A stretch of 27,063 nt of DNA from Pinguiococcus pyrenoidosus. Its lineage: Eukaryota; Sar; Pinguiophyceae; Pinguiochrysidales; Pinguiochrysidaceae. The notes below the pieces were generated by a model, which saw only the letters and a list, made by a program, of their open reading frames with translations, was not told the origin of the DNA and did not search any database. Where the stretch lies: positions 1 through 27,063 of the forward strand of contig JAAMXY010000436.1 of NCBI GenBank assembly GCA_019677205.1. The letters are read 5' to 3'. Shown here piece by piece: positions 18,191 to 27,063 of the stretch. The position numbers and the translations under genes are program-made. Numbering within the stretch: position 1 is the first letter of the stretch; each line of letters opens with the position of its first letter.

Positions 18191-18731
18191 CTCTCAAGCA
18201 ATGCGTCAAGCGAAGCGCTCACACAGTTCAACTCGCAAGTCTTAAAAATCGAAAAGGCACCAAAAGAAGGACGCCGCTGCGGGCCCTGCACAGGCTGGCT
18301 CTTGCTCCTCTTAAATAGATAGGCACGCAGCGCTGCGCCAAGATAGGCTGCGCTGCGTCCTTAAAGATGTTGTGATGAACACACGAAGTCCGCACTGGGG
18401 CGCCAGAACCAGAGACCCCTAGCTTAGCACCGTTCACCGCACCACAAGCCACAGTTGCCGTCAAGCCTGCGTTCCAAGCATTCTCAGTCGCACCGGTTCA
18501 AAAGCGGAGGCGCACGCGCCCGAAGAACGACGAGACAGCGCAGATGCAAATCAAACGAAAGCGCGGGAAATCCGCCTTTTTCCAACGGCCGGTTTCCGGC
18601 TTTCGTCAGCTGAGCGGTCTTCGCGCAGTCCATCCGTCACAGAACTTGAAAGTTCCCGCCGTTTTTACCACTGATTTTTGAAGTGTTTGCGGACTTTTCG
18701 TCTCATCTCGCGCCGGAAGCGTTCGGAAGTC
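18191..18731. promoter_or_regulatory. Divergent promoter region with E2F-like sites
   Basis: The 541 bp between CAP-H2 (-) and the Jhy-like gene (+) contain GCGCGGGAAA at 18561-18570 and TTCCCGCC at 18653-18660, both close to the E2F/DP consensus (TTTSSCGC). No further gene is visible. The assignment rests on consensus matching only. Confidence 0.4.
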
Positions 18732-20632
18732 ATGAGTAGTGACTTTCTGGAGCGGTTTCAGAACCGCATCGTCAAGGTGGCGGACGACGGCTCAGTGCGG
18801 CGGCTGCAGCCGCGACCGGACTTCAGCGCCGAAGATGCGGAGTCTCCTCACGCGCAAGCTAGACAGCCACCTGCGGATTTCAAGCCGCTCGCGACGGACC
18901 TCCGCAACGAGGCGGTGAATAGCAGCTACTTCAAGCTGACGGATGACGAGAAGTTCGCCAAAGTGTCGTCCGAGGCTGACGATCCCAAGGCGGAGTCGGT
19001 GAGTTGGGACGGTCTCTTACGCTCGATGCAAAACACTACGGTTGGAGTGTTTGAGTGGAGAGTCTGTAGGGAGTACGCCAGTCTCTCTCTTTCTCTCTCT
19101 CTTCGTCTCTCTCTTTCACTCTCCTTCTGCCTGTCTTTCTCTTGGTATGTGTGTGTGTGTGTGTGTGTTTGTGTCTTTGGACAAGATCCTCATATCCACT
19201 TTGCAATGCTCTCCTTCCTTCTTAACAGCAGATGAAGACGAGGAAAGTGAGCGTCTCGGACCTGAAGAAGGCCATGTCGGGCTTGGACCTCTCCCAACCT
19301 GCACGGCAGAGCGAGAGAAAGGAGGCGCCAAGGGAAGAGCAGCGCGTGATCGAGAAAGGCAACGACTCCGGCATCCTTCTGGAGATATGGACGCACAACG
19401 CCACGAGAGCACCGAAGCCACTTCCGAGGCCGCTACCACGGCCAGCAGATAGGATACCAAGGATAGATACCAGGCATGCTAACCTGAAAGTTCCCAGCCC
19501 TGAGCCTCTGAAGGAAGCCAAGCCTGCGCTCCAAAAGCCGCCAAGGCGGCGAAAAGTCCGAAGCTACGCGGAGATGTACTCGGGCAGAGCTTTGGGACCC
19601 GTTGGCAGCGGGCAACCGCACCGTGACTATGATGACTCTGAAGCGTCCTCGGATGACGACCGCCACGACGTCAGCAACGGAGGGCAGCGTCACGAGCACC
19701 TGACCTACCAGGATGATGCTGCCCGCCCTGAATATGTCGAAGCCGATCCGGCGTTTGATCCGGACGAAGGACCCTTTCCCAGCTCGTACATGGAGATCCA
19801 CGCAAGCGATCCAAGACTGGAGGAAGAGTATGCGAAATTGTCGGACTCCCATTCGGCCTCCTCGTCTTCACAAGAGCATATCGGCGATACCTCGGAGCCG
19901 GCCAAAGCTGCGAACCTGCTGGTCATGGATGCTAAGCTGCAGCAGCGCCTGCAGCGCCTGCGACGCCGCAGGCCTCGCGGGGAGGACAAGGAGAAGGACA
20001 AGGAGAAGGAGAAGGGCAAAGGCAAAGGCAACGGGAGAAGAAGGCAAAAGGGCGGCAAGAGCACGCGCCCTTCGGAAGCGATTGATGAAGAGGACACTCG
20101 CTTTAAGAAGAACGACGAGATCGTCAGCAAGGATCCCACGCAGGCGCTCTACTTCAGCAGACATCCACGAAAGGTGCAAGAGTTTCGTCCCTACACGCTG
20201 AACGAGTACCGCGCGGTGCGGCCCAAGGAATATGTTGAGGTGAAGCCTCTGCCGCCCGACCTCGAGAATGAAGAGCTCATTGCCAAGCGGGCGAACTACT
20301 ATCGCGTGAAGGAGTTCAGCTCGCAGCTGCGCGAGTTCAACAAGAAGGTGATCAGCAGTGGGCCGGCCGTTCCACTCGGGACCGTGCCAGACCAGCAGAG
20401 AGAAAGGAAGCCGTCTGCGCGAGAGAAGGCCATTGAGTTCTCTAGGAAAGTACGGCCGCCCAAGGTGAAAAGGAAGGCCGAGCTTGGCAACGACAAGCTG
20501 AGCGAACTGGACGGGACGGCGCCGCGAAGCTTCTCTCCCTCGAGGCTCGAGATTCTGGAAGCGAATTACGAAGCTCAGCGTGCGCAGGTGGACGCGATTC
20601 GAAGAGAGCTTGGCACGACGAACAAAACCTAG
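18732..20632 (+). CDS. Jhy-like protein, probable cilium/flagellum-associated
   Basis: Two exons, 18732-18998 and about 19229-20632 (acceptor 19228, or 19231 three bases later), phase 0, give about 555 residues. The first two thirds are charged and disordered, with an SDDDRHD patch and a Lys/Glu/Gly-rich block (EKDKEKEKGKGKG). The conserved-looking part is C-terminal: FRPYTLNEYRAVRPKEYVEV, then PLPPDLENEELIAKRANYYR and VKEFSSQLREFNKK, ending in a predicted helix (RLEILEANYEAQRAQVDAIR). This pattern reminds me of the Jhy (C11orf63) family, needed for motile cilia in vertebrates. The match is from memory of the motif and is moderate. The stop codon is only 24 bp from that of the opposing UBL-PUB gene. 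Confidence 0.8.
19080..19175 (+). repeat. (TC)n and (GT)n microsatellites in intron
   Basis: A run of TCTCTCTTTC units (19080-19140) is followed by about nine GT units (19147-19168) within the 230-nt intron of the Jhy-like gene. The pyrimidine run lies well upstream of the acceptor, which has its own short CTTCCTTCTTAACAG tract. Confidence 0.85.
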
Positions 20633-20656
20633 TTGATTTCATGCCCATGGCCTCAT

Positions 20657-20985
20657 CTAACTCTCTTTCGCGTTGCTGTCGCCTGGCTCGTCTCCGTCGG
20701 GAGACTTTCCGTCGGCATTCTCCGAACTCTGCTGAGTGTTCGCTTGGTCTGGTCGCTGGCCCTGCTGCTCCGCCGGTGGCTGCGTCTGGGCCTGAGGTGG
20801 CCGCGCTGCAGGGGGATTCTGCGCTTGGGCATTCCGCATCATCTGGAGCAGATTGTCAAAATTCATCGGCGGAGTGCCAGCTCCACCGGCGCCAGCTCCC
20901 GCTCCAGCACCCGCTCCAGCTCCCGCTCCAGCTCCCGCTCCTGCTCCCGCATTCCCTGCATTTGGAAAGCCTCCAAAAGGCGGTG

Positions 20986-21076
<91 letters not shown>

Positions 21077-22281
21077 ACCCATACCGCCCATGCCGCGCAT
21101 TCCACCCATCATTCGTGCCATTTCCAGTGCTTGCCGTACTTGAACTGGATCCGACAACATTTGCTCGATCTGCAGATTGGAAGGGAGACGCGGAGCTTAG
21201 AAGAAGGAGAGAAGGATCCCATCCTCTTCGTTTCCTCTTTGATTTCCATCTTGCTTGTTGACGCGCACGAAACGGACCTGAGCCCGCTGCGCGGGGGGCA
21301 TGTTTGCCACGAGGGGATTCATGTTCAGCACCATGTTGCGAAAATTGGGATCTCCCATCATGTTTGCCATCAATTCCGGGTTCAAGTTCATGCCTGGCAG
21401 ACCTCCGAAGGGCATGCCGCCCGGCCCTCCAGGCCCGCCCTGGCCGAAGCCCTGGCCGAAGCCCTGGCCGAAGCCCTGGCCGAAGGCTGCACCCGGAGCG
21501 TTGGCTGCAGCTGCCGCCTGGGTGGAGGGAGACTCTGCCTCGATTACGCGCTGGAGATGAGTTCTCGCCGCGCTGAGAATCTCCCAAGCGCTGGCCGAGG
21601 GTGTCAGCTCCCAGGTCTCGCCCCGGTCTTGAAAGCCGAGCTCCTGCGTCATCAAGCACGACTCTCCGTGAGCCGTCCGCAACCAGCTCGGAATCAAAGT
21701 ACAAGGCACGCTCGCATCAGACGAACCCGTAGACAGGCAGCCGCGCCCATGACACCGCCAAGTCGTCGATTGAACACGGCGTTTCCCTTCTTCAGGGTGC
21801 GATACTTGGCCTCCAGCGGATTGTTCTGGATGTTCTCCATGACCTTGAGAAGCGTCCGGAGCGCCTCGGGCCGCTTGGCCGCGTCGTCCGCGGCCAAGGT
21901 CTCCACGGCATGGGTGAACGGCGTGCGCTGATGGGCAGGGATCGTCAGGCGATTCGTCCGCTGAGCTGGAGCCGGCGCTGGGCTGGGCGCTGGAGCCGCC
22001 ACCGCGCTCGCCGCTGGCGCTCTCGGGGCGCTGGCACTCCTGGGAGGGTTCATGCGCATGTACAGGATGGTATCTCCATCCTTAATGCCGAATGGCGCCA
22101 AGGGATCTGCGCCGTTCTTCAGCAGCTTTCCCGTGTAGATCAGGCGCTGGTTCTCGGGGGGGATGCCGGTGGCGGCCTCCACGGCGACTTTCAAGTCGGA
22201 CACCTTCCCGTCGAGGTCGATGCTCACCGCGGTGGTTTGGCCGCCGCCGGTGGCCTTCAGCTTCACTTGGATCTCCGGCAT
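20657..22281 (-). CDS. UBL-PUB-STI1 protein (ubiquilin-like, predicted p97/Cdc48 binder)
   Basis: Three minus-strand exons, 22281-21727, 21643-21278 and 21169-20657, with phase-0 introns of 83 and 108 nt, give 477 residues. Residues 1-80 are a ubiquitin-like domain (VSDLKVAVEAATGIPPENQR, LIYTGKLLKNG, DTILYMRM). Residues about 138-225 are a PUB domain (LLKVMENIQNNPLEAKYRTL, KKGNAVFNRRLGGVMGAAAC, then LRELGFQDRGETWEL); PUB domains bind the p97/Cdc48 C-terminal tail. The first intron lies inside the PUB domain and its removal restores the motif. After FGQG tandem repeats, residues about 271-330 resemble the STI1 repeat of ubiquilin/Dsk2 (NPELMANMMGDPNFRNMVLN, then IEQMLSDPVQVRQALEMARM). Gly-Met and Ala-Gly repeats and a polar tail follow. 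No UBA domain and no signal peptide are visible, so it is probably cytosolic. Likely a shuttle between ubiquitin, Cdc48 and the proteasome. Confidence 0.85.
20880..20953 (-). repeat. Ala-Gly coding repeat
   Basis: Tandem GCTCCAGCTCCC-type hexamers encode about ten Ala-Gly pairs on the minus strand in the last exon of the UBL-PUB gene. Confidence 0.85.
20988..21108 (-). repeat. GGMGGM coding minisatellite
   Basis: About twelve tandem copies of a 9-bp unit (minus strand GGCATGGGC/GGCATGGGT) encode Gly-Gly-Met repeats directly after the STI1-like segment. Third-position differences show that the array is not entirely fresh. Confidence 0.9.
21437..21486 (-). repeat. Four perfect 12-bp repeats encoding FGQG
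   Basis: Four tandem CCCTGGCCGAAG units (plus-strand reading) encode (FGQG)4 between the PUB domain and the STI1-like segment. The copies are nearly identical at the DNA level, which indicates recent slippage or expansion. Confidence 0.9.
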
Positions 22282-22812
22282 GTGGCGCTGTCGTCGGTCA
22301 GCTGACGCCGGAACTCGTGGCGTTTGGCGCGGTTTCAAAGCGCAAGTTGCGCCGAAAGCTGCTGGCGGCACAGCACCAAAACCGAAGAGAGGAGAGGAGG
22401 CCGCGCAAGAGCGCCGACAAGTGCAAGAATCCCGCGAAAATGCGCGGCGTCGACGGTGGGTTGTGGCTTCTGGAGAGGAAAAGCTTTTCCACCGAAGTCG
22501 GCCATCGAAAGCCACCGCTCATTTCTTCAAACTTTGTCGTTCGCATCCGAACAAACAATCCTATTCCCGTGTTTCCGACATTCTCGAGTCCTTGCATCCA
22601 ATCAGAGACTAGGAATCGACGCTGTCCTCTCGGCCGCGGCTCCTCCGGAGCGTTCCGAAGCGGGCCCGTGCCATCCGCACCAAGATCTGTCCATCTGTCC
22701 CAAATTTGAATGATTCATCGAACAGGTCAGCCACTTTTCCTTCCAGGCACGTTCCACCCGGCCTCGCCACCTCGCGTACGTCGCCAAAGCTCCCGGCAGG
22801 CTTCGCCATGCC
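22282..22812. promoter_or_regulatory. Divergent 5' region of UBL-PUB and BT1-like genes
   Basis: The 531 bp between the two start codons contain a CCCGCGAAAA word near 22431 that resembles an E2F site on the minus strand. Reading frames run through the interval on both strands without resemblance to known proteins. Confidence 0.35.
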
Positions 22813-24710
22813 ATGGGGGGGTCGGGAGACTGGCCCGAGGTTGCCGGGCGAGGCAGCGGGCCTGAGGCCCGGGGTTGCAATGGCAGCAGATGGCAGCTGC
22901 CTGCCGGCCTGGGCCTGCCCCTGCTTGCCATGTACTTCCTCAATGCCCTCGCGCTCAGCTTCCCGCTCACGGCCTACCGCGACTGGCTGACCAACGAGCT
23001 GGACATGTCGCCTGAGACGCAGCAGCTCTACTACGCCTTCGTGTTCCTGCCCAGCTGCCTCAAGCCGCTGTACGCCGTGGTGGTGGAGCGGTACCCTCTT
23101 GCTGACGACGGCCGGCGGACCTGGCTGGCCCTGAGCGCCGTGGCCACGGCCGTCGTGACGCTGGTGCAGGGGGCATTGGTGCACGGCGTGGCCATGGCCT
23201 TCCTGAGCACCTTCGGCCTCAACGTCGCCTACACCTTCTCGGAGCTGATGCTGGGCGCCGCCCTCATGGACGTCGCGCATCGCGACATGCGGAACGCGGG
23301 GGCTGTCCAGGCCACCTGCAGCGGCGTGCGGTTCTCCGGCTCCATCGCGGCAGCGCTGCTCAATCTGGCGCTCTACTCCTGCGACGGCGACTGGGAGCTC
23401 GTGCGGAACCCGCGGCTCGTCATCTGCCTCACGGCCGTCGCGCCGATCGGCGTCGCCTGCCTGGCGAGATATCTGCCCACGGCCGAGAGCGCCTCCTCTG
23501 CGGCTGCAGATGCGCAAGCCAGCGAGGGCCTCTTGAGCACGGTAGGCAAGGAGCCCGGGGCGGAGGGCTCGCCCGCTAGAGAGTTGGACGCGAGCGGGAG
23601 CCTCTTGAGCTTGGACCAACCGAGCATCCGGAGGCAGCCCTCGCTCAGGAACGTGCGCAGGTCCGGACGCTTTGCCGTGGCCCTGGTGCTGGCGGAAGCG
23701 GTGCTTCTATGGATCAACACCAAGGGCCTGGTGGGACGCGTCGCGTTCTTCTGCGTGCTGGGAGGGCTGCTCTTCGCGGCGTGCTGCAGCGTCGTCGACG
23801 TCTTCCTCATCTTCTCCAGCACCAGCCTGTTCGAGGTGCTCACCAGCAACTTGCCCATCGGGGCCATGGCGGCGGAGTTCGTGACCTGGGTGCAGAGTCC
23901 CGGCGCGTACCCGGTTTTCCGCGCGGCGGGGCCCGCGGTCTTCCTCTTCATCAGGAACGCCGTCCCGAGCTTTGGCGTGCAGTTCAATATCTTCACCTTC
24001 GAGCTGTTCTATGACAGGCATCCTTGCCGGCCGGTGTACATACAGTTGGCGTCGCAAGGGGCGTCCCTCCTGTCGTGTGTGTTCTACGGCCTCCTGGCCA
24101 GCCGACGGCGAGTGCAAGTGATGGTGGTCGTCACCGCTCTGGTGTCGGTGACTGCCCAGCTGAGCGCGATGCCGCTGATCGGGGTCGAGGACGACGAGGA
24201 TGTGGTCCACCTGGGGCACACTAAGATGTCGCCCTGGACGTACACCGTGCTCGGCACGATGATTACGGCGTTCGCCATGCAGCTCGCCTTCGTGCCCATC
24301 GAGGTGCTCGCGACGGAGAGCTGCCCCAAGGACGATCGCGTCTTCGCGTACGCTGCGTACATCGCCTTCATCGATTTTGGGAACAGCGTTTCGGACTGGA
24401 TCACGGCGCCCCTTGTGAACCAGTTCGGCATCACCACGGAAGACTTCTCCGGACTACAGCAGCTGCTCTTTGTGTCCGTAGCATGCCAGGTGGAGCGCGC
24501 CAACGGAGGCGTCTGCAAGCTGTGGATGAACTGACCGTGCTTTCGCTGCGTCCACAGGTCGCTGTGCTATTCCTCGTGCCTTGCTTGACGCGAAACTTCA
24601 ATCCTCCGCCGGAGGACTCAGCTTTCCGACGAACGGAGGCCGAAGACTCGGAGGACCCGTTGTTGTTGGAGGGCCGCGTGCTGGAAGAAAACCAGAGCGA
24701 CGCCATGTGA
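22813..24710 (+). CDS. BT1/folate-biopterin-type major facilitator transporter
   Basis: Two exons, 22813-24489 and 24558-24710 (68-nt phase-0 intron), give 609 residues with about twelve hydrophobic segments. Features fitting the BT1/FBT branch of the major facilitator superfamily: an early segment ending PSCLKPLYAVVVERYPLADD (compare the KPLYG/S.D motif), a DVAHRDMRNAGAVQAT loop (compare the D..V......G.LQS motif) and a late VPIEVLATESCPKDDRVFAY segment (the CP.G.E helix junction). A Ser/Ala/Glu-rich, non-conserved central loop (about residues 220-280) separates the halves, as usual in this fold. The C-terminal tail is acidic with a PLLLEG patch. BT1 proteins move folates, biopterins or, in some clades, other metabolites across plasma, vacuolar or plastid envelope membranes. 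Here the substrate and membrane are unknown. ATG 22813 is the in-frame start; the next Met (22930) begins just before the first membrane segment. Confidence 0.75.
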
Positions 24711-25149
24711 GCATGACAGGATCATCCCCGCAAGACGGTCGGGATGTTCTCTGCAAGATGGTTACCGCCCCATTTTTTGAGAAATTGCCATGCGAAGAGT
24801 ATCCTGGCAAGAGGAACCGCTGCTGATAGAATCTGTATCTTGCATGCCACCTTCTTGCGCAGCCCAACCATGTGACACCTAGAAGTAGCGCCACAGACCT
24901 CACAGAGACTACCGAATCTGCATACCAAAAAGGGGAGAAACGGCAAAGGAACGACAAAACCAACCAAGACACAGACGCTGATTTGCCGCCGCCGCAGTTT
25001 ACACACACTGCATTGGCAGCAGCCGCGTGGAGGCGCACGCAAGCAAGCCACAACACCTGGATCCTCGCCGTTCGTGACAGACAGATCATCCTCGGATTTA
25101 GCGAAGCCTCTCGGAAGAAAAGACGAAAAAATCATCCCAACCGCTCCCG
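24711..25149. other. Spacer between BT1-like and METTL23-like genes
   Basis: This 439-bp interval holds the 3' end of the transporter gene and the 5' region of the methyltransferase gene; it is the only tandem (co-directional) junction here. No gene, RNA or repeat recognised. Confidence 0.45.
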
Positions 25150-25944
25150 ATGGAGCCACGGCGACTGCCCCGTTCCTTCGTGTTCCAAGCCGCCTCCGAC
25201 GGCCGCTGCCTGCTGCAGGCTGGAGGCGAGGAGCCTGCCGGGGAAGGCGCCTTGCAGGTGCAGGTGTTCGAGGTTCTGAGCCAGAGTCCTTTCTGCGTTT
25301 GGCCGGGGGGGCGGGCCCTGGCAGCCTACTGCTTCAGCATTCGAGAGGAGCTCGTGGGGAGGACTGTGCTGGAGCTAGGGGCTGGCTGCGGCCTGCCAGG
25401 GCTGCTCTGTGCAGCCGTCGGAGCTGCCAAGGTGGTGCTGTCCGACCTGGAGAACGACCCCTTGCTGGAGGGCCTTCGCGCCGCGGCCGCCGTGAACGGC
25501 GTGGGCGAGCGGGTGCGGGTGGCGGAGCATCGTTGGGGCGATGTGGCTCCGCTGCGCGAGGTTTTGGGCGATGCGGGGGCGGAGGTTGTGCTGGCGGCCG
25601 ACATTTTCTTCTCCTCGGTGGACTACGAGGACGCCATCTGCAGTGCTGTGGCGGCGATGGGCACCGGGCCCTCGAGGTTCCTCGTGGCCTATGAGAACAG
25701 GTATGCCTGCGGCTGCTGACACGGAAGGGATGTGGAGAGATGAGCAAAGGGGGGAAGAAAACTAAGAGGTCCTTGGCCTTCGGTCTTTGACAGGGTGGCG
25801 ACGAGAGAGATTCATTACGTGTTGCAGAAGTGGGGGTTGACGGCCAGGATGATCCCGTTGGAGACCTTCCTAAGTGCTGAAGATGACGAAGAGGCCAGCT
25901 CGGACTTCTCCTCCATCGCTCTCTTCGAAGTCACACGGGCTTGA
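25150..25944 (+). CDS. METTL23-like seven-beta-strand methyltransferase
   Basis: Two exons, 25150-25700 and 25794-25944 (93-nt phase-2 intron), give 233 residues. Landmarks of methyltransferase family 16: VWPGGRALAAY before the core, SAM motif I VLELGAGCGLPG (residues 73-84), acidic motif VLSDLEND, a W-G-D segment (HRWGDVAPL) and AADIFFSSVDYED, the equivalent of the METTL23 ASDVFFEPEDFED. After splicing, the C-terminus reads VLQKWGLTARMIPLETF, again METTL23-like (LLYKWDMKCVHIPLESF). METTL23 has been reported as a protein arginine methyltransferase acting on histone H3; family relatives modify Lys of chaperones or translation factors. Substrate here unknown. Without splicing, the frame stops soon after the conserved core, so the intron is needed. 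Confidence 0.85.
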
Positions 25945-26297
25945 GCGGCTGAAGAGGGAAGGGAAGTGCCGTCAACTCAACGTGACAAACGCCCACCTTC
26001 TGGCATTGGCATTGGCATTGGCACTGGCATTGGCACTTTGCAGTAATGTACTCAGACGAGTGGAGTGCCTCCCCGAAGAGCCATGCCCGCTTCTCTTCTC
26101 GGCGAGACTCTTTCGGCCAGCTACTCAGAAGGCCAAGCACCTTCCCACAGGAGGTGGTGCGTGGTGTGATCGAGCTGCGAAGCGGCGGCGGCGGCCGCCC
26201 TAGGCATTCCGGAGATCAAGGGTAAGGGATCTTCTTACCATGGTACTCTCAGGAGAGCAGCTTTCTCAACCGACGTCTACTGCCGAGCTAGCGCTGT
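25945..26297. other. Convergent spacer with a hexamer repeat
   Basis: These 353 bp contain both 3' ends of the METTL23-like gene and the opposing membrane-protein gene. The only structure is the TGGCAT repeat at 26001-26036. Confidence 0.5.
26001..26036. repeat. (TGGCAT/TGGCAC)6 hexamer repeat
   Basis: Six tandem TGGCAY hexamers with two C variants. They lie outside any supported coding exon, about 60 bp past the METTL23-like stop codon, probably in its 3' UTR. Confidence 0.9.
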
Positions 26298-27013
26298 CTA
26301 CAATTCCTCCTCTAGCAGCGGCATCGCCGGCTTGGCATCTTCGTCCTCAAAGGGCGGCGCCACGAGGTCGGCGTTCTCGATGTTGTCTCCCTTGGAAGGG
26401 GTGGATTCGGCGTTCATGCTGTCGAAGAACGCCTCGGTGGTGGCGTCTGCGTACGGCGTCTTGCCCTCGTTGTCAGCGAGGTACTGCTTCTCTTCGTCCT
26501 CGTCCAACAGCGGCGTTCCCAGCAGCCCCACGCCGGAGCTGCTGTGCTGTCGCCGCCGAGGCGACGAGTAGTAGCAGTGGATACACATGGAGCCTACAGC
26601 ACAAGGAGCAGAAGTGGGCAAAGGAGGCAGGGGCTTCGTTAGCTTTTGGAGAGTCGACTGAACGCCAACGCCGAATCTTTGGTGAAGAATCTGGAGATGT
26701 GGCTTTAGGATTTCGACGCCATTTCTCTTTTGGGTTCTCTCCTTTGGACTCTCCCCAAGCCTCCCCCAGGCCTCCCCCCTCTCTTCCAAGTCGGTTTCCA
26801 CTCCAACATGCTCGGCGGCCTCCGCGCACGTACAACGCTACCTGCGCAGATGAGCAGTCGTATTGTACCTGCCACCAGGAGAATGACCAACAAGACGCCC
26901 AAGATCACGATGAGGATGCAGTGGCCATCGCAGGCGTCGTTGCCCCCGGAGCCCTCGGCCACGAACAGACCCGAAGGCGCGCTGGTGGGGCCGCCAAGTG
27001 GCGTGAACGCCAT
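26298..27013 (-). CDS. Single-pass membrane protein with acidic dileucine motifs
   Basis: Two exons, 27013-26842 and 26593-26298, with a 248-nt phase-1 intron, give 155 residues. A 30-residue N-terminus without charge bias leads into one strong membrane helix (residues about 31-56, CILIVILGVLLVILLVAGTI). Next come a Cys-rich juxtamembrane part (ICAGSMCIHCYY), a basic patch (SPRRRQH) and an acidic cytosolic-looking tail with LLDEDEE and PLLEEEL. Cys next to the helix could be palmitoylated, and the acidic Leu-Leu patches resemble endosomal sorting signals; both are inferences. No family recognised. The Met at 27013 lies 51 bp from the window edge, so an upstream exon cannot be excluded. Confidence 0.65.
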
Positions 27014-27063
27014 GCTGGCTTCCGTCCTCCCCGGCCAAGGTCTCTTCGGAATTGCGGAGACAC

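Noticed and set aside
22609-23619. A 336-codon minus-strand frame
   Set aside because: It is antisense to the BT1-like transporter exon and low in complexity (His/Arg/Gly); no membrane or domain pattern.
1-27063. tRNA, rRNA or transposase genes
   Set aside because: On reading through both strands I saw no tRNA-like cloverleaf sequence, rRNA signature, transposase or reverse-transcriptase motif; a covariance-model scan would be decisive.

Overview
This window reads as gene-dense nuclear DNA of a eukaryotic microalga with a complex (secondary, red-derived) plastid. Three things point that way. Genes are split by short introns, mostly 61-250 nt, and all introns I could place are GT-AG. The SufE-type protein begins with a signal peptide followed by an AF-type cleavage motif and a basic, Ser/Thr/Pro-rich stretch, the bipartite plastid presequence of stramenopiles, cryptophytes, haptophytes and chromerids. 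The other genes are eukaryote-specific (condensin II CAP-H2, TORC2 Sin1, ubiquitin E1, BTB adaptor, METTL23). A Jhy-like gene hints at a flagellated stage. I cannot name the lineage. Exon models were built by hand from reading-frame continuity, splice sites and family resemblance, so each needs transcript support.

Layout, left to right. 1-1633: no supported gene, but a cluster of a palindromic TGATGCATCA repeat. 1634-3712 (+): WW-domain, coiled-coil, acid-tailed protein with a signal-peptide-like start. 3801-4628 (-): small acidic orphan. 5154-5983 (+): plastid SufE. 6114-7197 (-): SUMO-like/BTB protein. 7780-11570 (+): ubiquitin-activating enzyme E1 with a signal-peptide-like N-terminus. 11756-14656 (-): Sin1/Avo1, a TORC2 subunit. 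14961-15740 (+): glyoxalase/VOC protein with a signal peptide. 15991-18190 (-): condensin II CAP-H2. 18732-20632 (+): Jhy-like protein. 20657-22281 (-): UBL-PUB-STI1 protein. 22813-24710 (+): BT1/folate-biopterin-type transporter. 25150-25944 (+): METTL23-like methyltransferase. 26298-27013 (-): single-pass membrane protein.

The first eleven genes alternate strictly between strands, giving divergent pairs with shared 5' regions of about 300-580 bp and convergent pairs with 24-250 bp between stop codons.

Two themes stand out. One is ubiquitin biology: an E1, a SUMO-like/BTB adaptor divergent from it, and a UBL-PUB-STI1 protein of the kind that links p97/Cdc48 to ubiquitin. The other is export through the secretory pathway, probably to the complex plastid: SufE, E1, VOC and the WW protein all start with hydrophobic signal-like sequences. 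Both meet in the E1, which has the features expected of the symbiont-derived (SELMA-type) E1 of the periplastidal compartment. That is the most interesting hypothesis here and is testable by localisation and phylogeny.
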